Source: Myxococcales bacterium (GTDB lineage: Bacteria > Myxococcota_A > Polyangia > Palsa-1104 > JAEUJZ01). From it: 64,000 nucleotides of DNA. The stretch covers positions 1-64,000 of the forward strand of contig JAEUKA010000115.1 of the NCBI GenBank assembly GCA_016794465.1. The letters run 5' to 3'. The position numbers were made by a program, and so were the translations under genes. Position 1 is the first letter of the stretch; the number at the start of each line of letters is the position of its first letter. A model generated the notes under the pieces. It was not told where the DNA came from, did no database searches, and was given only the letters and a program-made list of their open reading frames with translations. Shown in pieces: positions 24,585-33,350 of this stretch.

Positions 24585-26330
24585 ATGTCGGAGTCTAAGA
24601 CCCGCATCGATCCGCAGCTCTATGACGAGTTTTTGCTGGAGCTGCGCGCCCTCGATGAGTTTCGGGCCCAGATGTCGGCGCGGAATCCAGAGCAGGCGGT
24701 GCGACGGGATGACCCCGACGTGCGGCGAATGCTCGAGGCGGTGGCTTACTTCACGGTGCGCTCGCGACAGCAGCTGCTTCACAATATGCAGGCGACGTGG
24801 CTGCGGCTGTTTTCCGATCAGTTCGAGCCGCTGCTGACGACCCTTCCAGCGACGGCGATGGCCCAAGCTCAAGTCGAGCCGCGTCGCGCCGAGGCGACCT
24901 TGCTGCCGCGCGGCACGGAGCTGCGGATTCCGTTTCCCGATGGACAGTCGGCCAGCTTTCGCACCCTGGAAGATCTGCGGCTGCTGCCTTGCTGGCTCGA
25001 CAGTGCGGTGCTGCTGCGGGATGCGGGCGGGGCGTTTTATCGAGTTGCGCTCCAGTTTTCCTCGCGGTTTGGGCGCACTGATCCGGTCGGTTTGCTGCGG
25101 CTGCATACTCGGATCGCCGATGACTATGCAGCGTCGGCGCGGTTTCTGTACGGACTGCGGGCGCACCTGCAGCGTGCCCATGTCGTCTATGACTCGCCGC
25201 TGAGTGACCATCAGGTTGGCGACGCCTGTCACGTCAGCTATGGCAGTGCGCACCCACCGTCGCGGGGAACGGGCAGCGGCGGTCCCGAAGGGGGCCCCGA
25301 GACGACCCATCCCCTGTTGCGAGTCCGTTCGCTGTTTCAGTTTCCCGAGCGAGAGCTGTTTTTGAACCTGGAGATTCCGCCGGTCCGTGGCAACAAGCCG
25401 TGGCAGCGCTTCCTGGTCTATCTGGATCTCAGCCCCGATTGGCCGGCGGAGCACATTGGCCCGGATCTGTTTCAGCTCCATGCCGTGCCCGTCGTCAATC
25501 TTGTCCGCGAAGCGGCGGTACCGCTGCTCTGTGATGGCACCCAAGACGCGCTGCCGGTCCGTCATCCGAGTCCCGATAAGGGCTTTGCGCTGCACTCGCT
25601 CCGTGGGGTGTACGCAGTCACGGAGTCGGGCCTGTCGCCGCTGCGCAGCAGTACGCTGCCGGAGTCGACGAATCTGCAAGGTCTGCCGGTCGGCGAAGGC
25701 GGCGCGTTTCCCAGCTATCAGCTCGAGGAGCGCCTGACGCCGCTCGGTCCACGGCCCAATCTGGTAATTCGTGCCCCGCTGGCGCTGCTCTCGCCGCTGC
25801 GGCTGTCTGTCGATGCGACTTGGTATCAGCCGGGGCTGGCGGCGCTGTTTGCCCGTTACGGCATGGCGCCCCGACCGCAGCTGACGGGACGAGTGCTCGA
25901 AGGGGTGCAGTGGTCGCTGCTCGGCGGGGTGCGGGCCGAGACGGACAGTCCGCTGCGCAATGAAATGAGCGCGCTGCTGCGCATTCTGTCGATGGGCATG
26001 CGTCCGACGCTCAGCGACGCGGATCTGCGCTGGCTTTTGACCCTGCTGATTGGTACGGGCGGGCCGGCGGGGTTCCGGTCGATGCCGTCACGACTCGAAC
26101 AGCTGACGTGGAGTCTCTCGCCGGACAGTGCGCTGCGCGGCTCGGGCACGCAGCACGTCTATCGGGCGCGACTGCGCATCGAATCGGGCGAAGACGAGGC
26201 GCTGGTCTGGCTGTTTCTGTGCAGTGTCTTCGCCGTGCTGGACGCCTGGAATCACGACAGCTCGGTGGACCTCAAGGTCGAAACCGGAAGTCACGCGCTG
26301 CGCCTGCCGCTCTCTACCTTCTTTGCCTAA
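24585..26330 (+). CDS. tssF: T6SS baseplate protein TssF
   Basis: The 581-residue protein opens with DPQLYDEFLLELRALDEFRAQ, then DPDVRRMLEAVAYFTVRSRQ, the pattern of TssF/VasA. Its core has a PRGTELRIP beta hairpin, VGLLRLHTRI, and a C-terminal SMGMRPTLSDADLRWLLTLL. TssF pairs with TssG to form the wedge equivalent to phage gp6. Length and order fit the family (580-620). It starts 9 bp after VgrG, and TssL follows after 21 bp. Confidence 0.9.
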   Translation: MSESKTRIDPQLYDEFLLELRALDEFRAQMSARNPEQAVRRDDPDVRRMLEAVAYFTVRSRQQLLHNMQATWLRLFSDQFEPLLTTLPATAMAQAQVEPRRAEATLLPRGTELRIPFPDGQSASFRTLEDLRLLPCWLDSAVLLRDAGGAFYRVALQFSSRFGRTDPVGLLRLHTRIADDYAASARFLYGLRAHLQRAHVVYDSPLSDHQVGDACHVSYGSAHPPSRGTGSGGPEGGPETTHPLLRVRSLFQFPERELFLNLEIPPVRGNKPWQRFLVYLDLSPDWPAEHIGPDLFQLHAVPVVNLVREAAVPLLCDGTQDALPVRHPSPDKGFALHSLRGVYAVTESGLSPLRSSTLPESTNLQGLPVGEGGAFPSYQLEERLTPLGPRPNLVIRAPLALLSPLRLSVDATWYQPGLAALFARYGMAPRPQLTGRVLEGVQWSLLGGVRAETDSPLRNEMSALLRILSMGMRPTLSDADLRWLLTLLIGTGGPAGFRSMPSRLEQLTWSLSPDSALRGSGTQHVYRARLRIESGEDEALVWLFLCSVFAVLDAWNHDSSVDLKVETGSHALRLPLSTFFA

Positions 26331-26351
26331 AAAGAGGGTAAAGTAGCTACG

Positions 26352-27122
26352 ATGGCCAAAAATCCCAGCGAAGCCGACCACTTCACCTATGTGAAGGTCT
26401 GGCACTGCCTCAGCACGGTGATGCAGCAGGTCGACGCGCTGGCTGCGGGCATCGCCACGGCGAGTCCCGAGGTGCTGCTGGATCTGCGGAAGCAGATTCG
26501 CACTGCGCTGGGACAGCTGGCCAAGGTACTCTCGGCGGAGCTGGGAGCCGGCGAGGCGCAGGAGGTGTTGCTGCCGCCGGTCCTGACCTGTGACGAGCTG
26601 GTCCTGCGACGACTGCCCAAGAATCTGCGTCAGAACTGGCCGCTTTTGCAGGCGGAGCTGTATGGACTGACCGACGGCGGAGAGAAGTTCTTCCAGCTCA
26701 TCGATGAAAAGCTTCTGGAGGTCCAGCCCTCGCCGCTGCTGCTCGAAGTGCTGCTCTACTGCATCGGTCGCGGCTTCCTCGGACGCTTCGTCACCGAGCC
26801 AGCCAAGGTGCTGACCTACAAAGACCGACTGAAGGAGCGGCTTCGACTGCACCCTCGGCAAGAACGGCTCGCCTCGCAGTATCGGCAGGCCGAGCGCAAG
26901 GCCTTGGGAGTGAGAGAGCCCATCGACGCCGATGGCCACCGTCCGCTGATCGCGCCGCTTTTGCTGTATGTCGCGACGTTTGTGGTGATCGTGGCAATTC
27001 CGTTTGCGCTGGTGGTGCTGTCGAACATTCCGTTTTCCCAGGCAGTGTCGACGACCACCGCACCGCCCAGCGAGCCGACGCCGAGTAGCCCGTCGTCAAG
27101 CGACTCGCCCGAGGATCGGTAG
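26352..27122 (+). CDS. tssL: T6SS membrane-complex protein TssL (DotU-like)
   Basis: The 256-residue protein has the DotU hook domain: LPPVLTCDELVL, then WPLLQAELYGLTDGGEKFFQL and LLEVLLYCIGRGFLGRF. A single C-terminal membrane helix (LLLYVATFVVIVAIPFALVVLS, near residues 203-225) leaves a short Ser/Pro-rich periplasmic tail with no peptidoglycan-binding domain. TssL is cytoplasmic except for this anchor and recruits TssK to TssM. The next ATG follows its stop directly. Confidence 0.92.
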   Translation: MAKNPSEADHFTYVKVWHCLSTVMQQVDALAAGIATASPEVLLDLRKQIRTALGQLAKVLSAELGAGEAQEVLLPPVLTCDELVLRRLPKNLRQNWPLLQAELYGLTDGGEKFFQLIDEKLLEVQPSPLLLEVLLYCIGRGFLGRFVTEPAKVLTYKDRLKERLRLHPRQERLASQYRQAERKALGVREPIDADGHRPLIAPLLLYVATFVVIVAIPFALVVLSNIPFSQAVSTTTAPPSEPTPSSPSSSDSPEDR

Positions 27123-27464
27123 ATGTTAGACGAAAAGCCGTCCCTCCAGCAGCTCCTGGCCCTGGCGCGGCAGCGGCGACTGTGGCCCGAGGTCGATTGT
27201 CAAGACAAATCGACACTGCTCCCCACAACGCTGAGTCCGGTGATGGAGGCGCCGCAATCGAGCGAGGCAGAGGTCGAGCTGCAGCTGCGGACGGTCGAGC
27301 TTCGCGAGCAGATCGCGCAGGCGCTGGGTTCAAAGCAGGCCGCCGTCCAGCCGATGCTTGATGAGCTAGAGGCACTCTTTGCCGCCGGACCCGCGCTCGA
27401 CCTCGACGCAGCCTGGGCAGCACTCGATGAGCTCGAGGATCAACTGGAAGCGCTCTCTCGATAA
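27123..27464 (+). CDS. small helical protein between TssL and TssM
   Basis: The 113-residue acidic protein begins directly after the TssL stop. It contains two heptad-like helices (EVELQLRTVELREQIAQALG and MLDELEALFAAGPALD) and a Leu-rich C-terminus, which is coiled-coil character. No family was recognised. Its position between the two membrane-complex genes, with gaps of 0 and 13 bp, argues that it belongs to the secretion system, perhaps as an accessory subunit of the TssL-TssM complex. Confidence 0.7.
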   Translation: MLDEKPSLQQLLALARQRRLWPEVDCQDKSTLLPTTLSPVMEAPQSSEAEVELQLRTVELREQIAQALGSKQAAVQPMLDELEALFAAGPALDLDAAWAALDELEDQLEALSR

Positions 27465-27477
27465 CGACTAGGCCAGG

Positions 27478-30400
27478 ATGACAGCAGGTGGACTTCCCAT
27501 AGCAGTGGCGACGAGCGGCTCGGGACTGAGCAGCGGGCAGCTCATTGTCCTGCTGATTGGGATCGTGCTGCTGTTCCTCGTCGGTCTGCGGCTGTGGCAG
27601 TACCTGCGTGAGCGGTCGGCCAAGCCTCGTGTCGCGCAGGGCCGGATCTTGGCGGACTCGCTGCTTGCGGTATGGCGGACGTTTCTCGACCGGCAGCCAC
27701 CGGCGGCGCGGGCTCTGGTGAGTCGCTATCCCTGGGTCGTAATGTTGGGCGAGTCCGGTGCCGGGAAGACCGCGCTCGTCGACGCCAAGGCGGACTGCAA
27801 GAGCCAGCTGCTCAACGACTTTCCGAGCTACACCGACGATCCGCTGCTGAAGCTGCACCTGGGGCGGCGCGCGGTGATTCACGAGCTGGGGCCGGAGCTT
27901 TTGTCCGACAACACCGTCGGGGCGAAGCTGGCGCTGTCGAACCTGTGGAAGCCGCTGTGTCGAATCCGCCCGCCGCTGGCGGTGATTGTGCTGAGCCTTG
28001 CCCAACTGCACCGGGCCACTCCGACGGAGCTGCGAACTTCTGCGCTGCGTCTGGCGTCCCGGCTGAAGCTGCTGAGTCGCTTGCGCGGGGCGCCGATCTT
28101 GACGCGGGTCTGTGTGACTCATCTGGAAGTCCTCGATGGTATTCCGACGGTGGAAAAGGCGAGCAGCTCGACATCGCAGACACCGACGGGAAGCGAGAGT
28201 CTGGCGCAGCTGCTCTTCGAGCGACGAATTCCACTGCTGTTGGATCTCGATGCGCTGTCCGTCCCCAAGGTCGCCAGCGAGCCGCCTGCTGCGCTGCTGC
28301 ACCCGAGCGAGCCGCAGCCGTTGCAGTCGGAACCGGGGCCGCTGGCGACGCGCTTTCTGCACTACGCGGGCCAGCTCAAGTTTGCGCTGCCGATGCTGCC
28401 AGCCGGTGGTTTTGACCAGATGGTTCACGCGCTGGCAGCGGCACCGCAGGCTCTGCTTCCCGTCGAGACGCTGCTCATCGAGCTTCTGCGCATCTGCGAG
28501 GACACCACGCCGCGCAGCACGGCGGCCATCCAGCTCGACAAGCTGTACCTCTTGCCGCAGTCGCAAGACCTTCAGCGCGCCAATCCACTGGTCGTGGCGG
28601 GCGTCAATCCGCCACGGCTGTCGCCGGCGCTGCACTTCCGGGGGCTGCGGGGTCTGTGGCTGGCGCTGCGGACCTCGAACATCCTGACCAGCTGGCACGC
28701 GGTGCTCTGTCTGATGCTGATTTCCGTCGCTGCGCTGTCGTTTGGTTCGCTGTATTTCAATCATCGACAGGCGGTGCAGCGGCTTGCCAGCGACTGTGCG
28801 CGCCTGGTCGAAAACATCCCGCAGGCCAAGGAAGCCAGTGGTCGCCCCGGAGACTCGCCGGTGGTGTGGCGCAATGCCCATATGGCGGCCACCAGTCTGC
28901 AAGCCGTCGCCGAGGCCGAGCGCTACTGGCCCCTTCTGCCGCGAACCCTGCGCAGTGAAAAGACCCAAGCACGAGCCCAGTTCGTCGAGTCGGTGCGGCG
29001 GCTGTATCTGGAACCGGTGATGGAGAGCAATCGGCAGCTGGCGCAAGACGGTGCAGCAGCGCTGAAGCTCGATATCGCCAAGCAGTCCTTCGTCCCCGAG
29101 GATCACGTCGGCACCGAGACGGCGATCACCAAGATGATCTACGCGCTGGGGGCCTGGAATGCGAGCGGTAACAATGCCCTGGGCGATCTGATTCGCAAAG
29201 ACCCGCCGAGCTGGGCGTCGCTGCTGGAGATTCCTGAGGAGACGCTGCTGCGCTATGTCGATGTGGCACCGGGCTGCGCGATCAATCGGAATCGCAAGCC
29301 AAAAGCGACGAACAAACAGAGTCAGCTGAACAGTCAAGCCAGCTGGTTTGCGTTCATCGAACACATCAAAGCGGCGATCAGTACCAAAGCGCCGCCAGCC
29401 GCCAAGCCAAGCACTCCGTCGCGTCGGCACCGCCGGCACTCGCACTCCCAACGTGCGCACAAAGTCGCGCTACGCAGCAACCCACCGCGCACCCTGCTCG
29501 AGTCGCTCGATGCCCTGAAGCGCGAGGCGGCGATGCTGCTGTCGGTGTTGCAAGCGACCGACCGGCTGCTTCATGTCAGTCTGCTTCGCGACATCGCGGT
29601 CGGACTCGCGGAGGAGTGCCACGAAAATGTCTCGGATCAGGTCGGTCCGCTGGGTTCGGCGCTGCGTACCGAGCGCTGGATCGAACAGAACAAGCAGGGA
29701 CTCACCGACATAGCCACTCTCATCCTCAAGAGCGAAGTGAAGCCTGTCGATTGTAGCGAGCCGAGCGCCGAGGATGTCCTGACCCAGCTAAGCAGTCTGG
29801 CCGCCAAGGTTCCTACCCTGATTGCGCCGAGCAAGGTGTATTCCGTTCGACTGATTTCGCCCCGCGATCTGCAAGAAAAGACCCTCTCTGTGAGCGAGCG
29901 CGAGTGGGAAGAGCTGCTCACCAACATTCGTCGCCAGATGCTGATCGACTGCTGGCACAGCGGCGGCCCTGCCAAGTCCAAGCTTGCTGGATCACCGGGA
30001 TCAGGACTCCCGAAGTCGGCCCAGCTACACCGCCACCGCCACCGCCGACACTCGGGGCCCTCGGCAGAGCGACTCTTGGCCGGAGTCAGTGAAAAAGATC
30101 CCTCGGATCGCTCTGGAAATCCCTGCGGAACCCCATCCTCCCCAGTTGAGCTCATCGATCCCTACAACAAGACTGCGTTCGAGCAGAAAGAGAAGCCGCC
30201 AAGGCTGTCGTTCGACAAAGCAGTGACGGAAGCTGGGCTCCCTCCGGAAGAACAAGCGCGGCTCGCCAAGTCCATGATCGAGAGCACCAGCAGCTACGGT
30301 CGTGCCTATCGTGACAAGCTTCGGCAGTCCTTTGTGGCCTATGGAGTCCGCGCCGACTCTGCGTCCACGCTGCATGCTGCGGTGATCGAGATGATGCTGG

Positions 30401-31548
30401 TCGACTCCGGCTTTCAGACGCATCTGCGCAAGACTGCCGACAACGCCAACCTCGGTGATCTCTCTGGACCCTACCTTGCGCCGCTTGCTGAACAGCTCGC
30501 ACCGTTTCGTCCGCTTTTGCGGATGACGACTCCCAACAAGGACGGCGCGTACCAAGATCTCGACGGTTACCGGAGTCTGCTTGCCCAGCTTGCGGGAGCG
30601 ATCGACAGCGCCACTACTCCCGAAAAAGGAACCGAGCTGCCGCTGCGTGAGTCGGTCACAGGAATCGGTCGAGTGGCCTTGGCGATGCTGGCGGAAGAGG
30701 AGTCCTCCCCCCTGTTGGCGACGCAGCGCTGGCTGGACAAAGCCGGAGTCATGCCGGAGCTGCGGGGGCCGTTCCTCGCACCGATGCGCAGAGCCCTCTG
30801 TCTGGGTCGCAATGTCGTCGAGGATGCGGTCGCGCGGCGCTGGGCCAAAGTCCGCGAGGAGCAAGTCCGGCCCCTGTATTCCCGATTTCCTTTCCACCCC
30901 GAAGCCAAAGAGGATGTTCCGATTCCTGCCCTTGATGCCATTCATCCCAAGGACGGCTCGCTGTGGCGCTTTGTCCGCGAAGATCTGGCTCCGTTTGTAC
31001 AGCTCCAGCCCGACGGACGAGTGACTCCCAAACGACTCCCTGGCGGCACCGTGAAGTTGCCTCCGGATCTGCTGCCCATTCTGAATCACTTGCAGATGCT
31101 GGGACGCAGGCTCTGGGATGCCAAGGAAGGGACTCACAAGCCGCTGGAGCTGCGGGTGAAGCCACTCCTTTTGCAAGGGAATATCGGTCTGTACAGCGTG
31201 ACACGCGCCTTCCTAAGCGTTGGGAGTGCTGCCGCAGTGGGTTACAACCAGATGCCCGCCGAACGTCCACTGCCTGTGACGTGGTGGAATCAAGAAAACG
31301 CTTCCGCAGGAATTGATCTGGCGACTCCCAACTCTGCGGCACGGCTGCACGCCTCCGTCGATGAAACCAAGTCTGCATGGTCGCTGTTTCGCCTGCTGCG
31401 GCGCGGGACTCTGTCTACCGATCACATCGCAACCTTCCTGATTCCGGTGCAGCTCAGCGATGTCAAAGGCAGCGTTACCGTGAAGTTTGTGCTGAGCGAA
31501 GATCCCTTCGACATGTTCCAGCCGCCCACAGTGGGAGGAGGACGTTAA
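27478..31548 (+). CDS. tssM: T6SS inner-membrane protein TssM (IcmF-like)
   Basis: The 1356-residue protein has an N-terminal membrane helix (about 20-40), a cytoplasmic NTPase-like domain with a Walker A motif GESGAGKT at 91-98, and a second membrane segment near 402-428 (SWHAVLCLMLISVAALSF). A long periplasmic region ends in a beta-sandwich-like C-terminal domain. Length and order match IcmF/TssM, the periplasm-spanning scaffold of the T6SS. Two basic His/Arg-rich stretches interrupt the periplasmic part: RRHRRHSHSQRAH near residues 645-660 and HRHRHRRHSG near 850-860. They are not typical of the family. TssJ follows after 3 bp. Confidence 0.94.
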   Translation: MTAGGLPIAVATSGSGLSSGQLIVLLIGIVLLFLVGLRLWQYLRERSAKPRVAQGRILADSLLAVWRTFLDRQPPAARALVSRYPWVVMLGESGAGKTALVDAKADCKSQLLNDFPSYTDDPLLKLHLGRRAVIHELGPELLSDNTVGAKLALSNLWKPLCRIRPPLAVIVLSLAQLHRATPTELRTSALRLASRLKLLSRLRGAPILTRVCVTHLEVLDGIPTVEKASSSTSQTPTGSESLAQLLFERRIPLLLDLDALSVPKVASEPPAALLHPSEPQPLQSEPGPLATRFLHYAGQLKFALPMLPAGGFDQMVHALAAAPQALLPVETLLIELLRICEDTTPRSTAAIQLDKLYLLPQSQDLQRANPLVVAGVNPPRLSPALHFRGLRGLWLALRTSNILTSWHAVLCLMLISVAALSFGSLYFNHRQAVQRLASDCARLVENIPQAKEASGRPGDSPVVWRNAHMAATSLQAVAEAERYWPLLPRTLRSEKTQARAQFVESVRRLYLEPVMESNRQLAQDGAAALKLDIAKQSFVPEDHVGTETAITKMIYALGAWNASGNNALGDLIRKDPPSWASLLEIPEETLLRYVDVAPGCAINRNRKPKATNKQSQLNSQASWFAFIEHIKAAISTKAPPAAKPSTPSRRHRRHSHSQRAHKVALRSNPPRTLLESLDALKREAAMLLSVLQATDRLLHVSLLRDIAVGLAEECHENVSDQVGPLGSALRTERWIEQNKQGLTDIATLILKSEVKPVDCSEPSAEDVLTQLSSLAAKVPTLIAPSKVYSVRLISPRDLQEKTLSVSEREWEELLTNIRRQMLIDCWHSGGPAKSKLAGSPGSGLPKSAQLHRHRHRRHSGPSAERLLAGVSEKDPSDRSGNPCGTPSSPVELIDPYNKTAFEQKEKPPRLSFDKAVTEAGLPPEEQARLAKSMIESTSSYGRAYRDKLRQSFVAYGVRADSASTLHAAVIEMMLVDSGFQTHLRKTADNANLGDLSGPYLAPLAEQLAPFRPLLRMTTPNKDGAYQDLDGYRSLLAQLAGAIDSATTPEKGTELPLRESVTGIGRVALAMLAEEESSPLLATQRWLDKAGVMPELRGPFLAPMRRALCLGRNVVEDAVARRWAKVREEQVRPLYSRFPFHPEAKEDVPIPALDAIHPKDGSLWRFVREDLAPFVQLQPDGRVTPKRLPGGTVKLPPDLLPILNHLQMLGRRLWDAKEGTHKPLELRVKPLLLQGNIGLYSVTRAFLSVGSAAAVGYNQMPAERPLPVTWWNQENASAGIDLATPNSAARLHASVDETKSAWSLFRLLRRGTLSTDHIATFLIPVQLSDVKGSVTVKFVLSEDPFDMFQPPTVGGGR

Positions 31549-31551
31549 GCC

Positions 31552-32040
31552 ATGCGGAAGGGAGTCCGCAGCGGACTGCTCGGCTGGTTCCTTCTGTCTG
31601 TCCAAGCGGGCAGCGGCTGCATTCCCGGCTATGTGCGCGTTCAGCTCCTGACCACGGCAGAGATGAATGGCGGGGCGCCGCTGTACATGGTGGTCCGCAA
31701 CATCGAGTTTAAGCAGAGTGGACCGTCCTACGTCGAGCCGGCGGGTCTGATGGATCTCATTGTCCGCAACACCCAGACTCGCCAGACCGCCGGTCAGTCG
31801 TACGGTGAGATCGTCGCACTCCTCGATGCTCCGGATGGCTCGGTCGTGCGCACCCAGCTCCTGTATCCAGGGAATCTGTACAGCTTCTATTTGAAGGCGC
31901 CCAACAAAGGATCGTTAGGAATGTACTTTCTGTTCAAAGAGCCCGGTGGGACTTGGAACCTTCTGCTCGATCAGCCGCTGCCCTGGCGCCTGCAAGCCAC
32001 CCTTCACGGCAGCTCCGTGAGTCGACAGCTGGCGAAGTAG
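31552..32040 (+). CDS. tssJ: TssJ-like outer-membrane lipoprotein of the T6SS
   Basis: The 162-residue protein has a signal peptide ending at the cysteine of AGSGC, a plausible lipobox. It then forms a small beta-sandwich-like domain (LYMVVRNIEFKQSG, DLIVRNTQ, a LYPGNLYSFYLKAP segment). Size, lipoprotein nature and position directly after TssM fit TssJ, which anchors TssM to the outer membrane. The classic N-terminal TssJ motifs are not obvious, so the name is partly positional. The start lies 3 bp after TssM. Confidence 0.72.
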   Translation: MRKGVRSGLLGWFLLSVQAGSGCIPGYVRVQLLTTAEMNGGAPLYMVVRNIEFKQSGPSYVEPAGLMDLIVRNTQTRQTAGQSYGEIVALLDAPDGSVVRTQLLYPGNLYSFYLKAPNKGSLGMYFLFKEPGGTWNLLLDQPLPWRLQATLHGSSVSRQLAK

Positions 32041-32070
32041 CAACGACCAGTTCAACCGAATAGGAGCCCC

Positions 32071-33198
32071 ATGGCAAACCCAGGCAGCGAGTTACTGAAC
32101 CAAGTCCTAACTCAGGCCACCAACGTCCGGGCGTTCGGTGGCGGAATGGCATCGAATGTCGTCCGCCTAACCCTTACCGAGCGAAGCAAAGGGCGCCAAG
32201 CCACTCATATTCAGTCGGTGGGCCAGGGCGAAAACCGGGACTACTTCTTCTATGCGCGGATGAGCATGGGCTCTGCTGCCTCCGTCGCGGCGACCCAGTC
32301 CTTCTGCAAAGCGGTTTCTTCCGAAATGCGCGCCCGCTGGACAAAGAGTGACACCAGGCTCACCAAGCTGCTCATCCCGCGGATTCTGCTCAATGTGGAT
32401 CGGAACGATGATGCCGATGACTTCCGGAGGCTCCATCAATGGATGCGGGATCGGTACCGAGCCGCCGTGGGAGCCGAATTCAATGACGCCGAGTTTGCGT
32501 CGATCTCGATTGTAGAAGGAACCACTGTGGTGGGTCTGCTCGATCACATGATCGCGGAGGGAAGACCGATTCCACACATGCACGAACACCTCAAGGTGCT
32601 GGGAGTCCTCCACGCCTTGGATGTTGCTCTCGGTATGGGCGATCGGCTCCAGAATCCGAATCCGGCCAATATCACCGTGAATCCAGCCACCGGTCAGCTG
32701 GTGTTGATCGACATGGACACCTTCCTGCCACCGCTGAACTGCCACAAGGTGATTCAGGACGCTTGTCGATTCACGGAAAAGGATCTCACTCCGAACAAGG
32801 TTCGCAACAATGAGCGCTGGATGGCACTGGAAGAACAGTGGCCGGCCTGTCCGCCCCGGCTGCCTCTGCAGGGGAACTATGAGAAGAAGGTTTCGTCCGC
32901 GCTGGAGCTGGATTTGAAGTGGTTCCTAGACGGGCTGTCGGGACGCGTGGATGTCATCAGGACAAGCCGAACGTATCACGGGCAACGTCTCCCGGACCTA
33001 ATGGGACCGATGAGAGTCAGTCAGTACATCGGTGCGTTCATGGGTCAGAAGCAAGAGTTCATCGACGCCGCTATCGAAACCATGAAGGCCATTCGCGATG
33101 GCCTGAATGCAAAACAGCCCCAGTTTGTGCTGCCCGTGGAGGACAACACCTGCTCGGCAGCACGGCTACGGGAACGCGTGAACCGCTGGAAGTTTTGA
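32071..33198 (+). CDS. kinase-fold protein with a PI3/4-kinase-like catalytic signature, candidate T6SS effector
   Basis: The 375-residue protein shows LGMGDRLQNPNPANI near residues 188-202, followed by LVLIDMDTF at about 209-217. This arrangement (G-x-D-R-x-x-N, then a hydrophobic-I-D-x-D about 20 residues on) resembles the catalytic loop and metal-binding segment of PI3/PI4-kinase-like and actin-fragmin-kinase-like enzymes. The family would show DRH-x-x-N and IDFG; here it is DRL-x-x-N and IDMD. A basic N-lobe with beta strands precedes it. There is no signal peptide. A TAGGAG site 30 bp after TssJ puts it in the T6SS operon, so it may be an effector or a regulatory kinase. Confidence 0.55.
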   Translation: MANPGSELLNQVLTQATNVRAFGGGMASNVVRLTLTERSKGRQATHIQSVGQGENRDYFFYARMSMGSAASVAATQSFCKAVSSEMRARWTKSDTRLTKLLIPRILLNVDRNDDADDFRRLHQWMRDRYRAAVGAEFNDAEFASISIVEGTTVVGLLDHMIAEGRPIPHMHEHLKVLGVLHALDVALGMGDRLQNPNPANITVNPATGQLVLIDMDTFLPPLNCHKVIQDACRFTEKDLTPNKVRNNERWMALEEQWPACPPRLPLQGNYEKKVSSALELDLKWFLDGLSGRVDVIRTSRTYHGQRLPDLMGPMRVSQYIGAFMGQKQEFIDAAIETMKAIRDGLNAKQPQFVLPVEDNTCSAARLRERVNRWKF

Positions 33199-33350
33199 AC
33201 AGAGCACCTCGCGAACGGACCCAACCACTCTGCAAATCGCACCTTGCCCCGGAATAATGTCCGCTCTGCGATTCCCGTGAGCTGCTTGCGCTTCCCGCAT
33301 CGCCACACCTCCTGGTACTTGTCGTGATTGATGGGAGGTGCTTAATCCCG
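33199..33350. other. convergent intergenic region between the T6SS and the caspase-operon 3' ends
   Basis: This 152-bp region separates two convergent operons. CACCTCC (33306-33312) and GGAGGTG (33334-33340) could pair across a 21-nt loop, but no U-tract follows and termination is not established. Nothing else was recognised. Confidence 0.4.

Noticed and set aside
26791-29460. 889-residue minus-strand open frame
   Set aside because: It lies opposite tssL and tssM, is Arg/Gln-rich with no domain, and is explained by GC-rich codon bias on the antisense strand.
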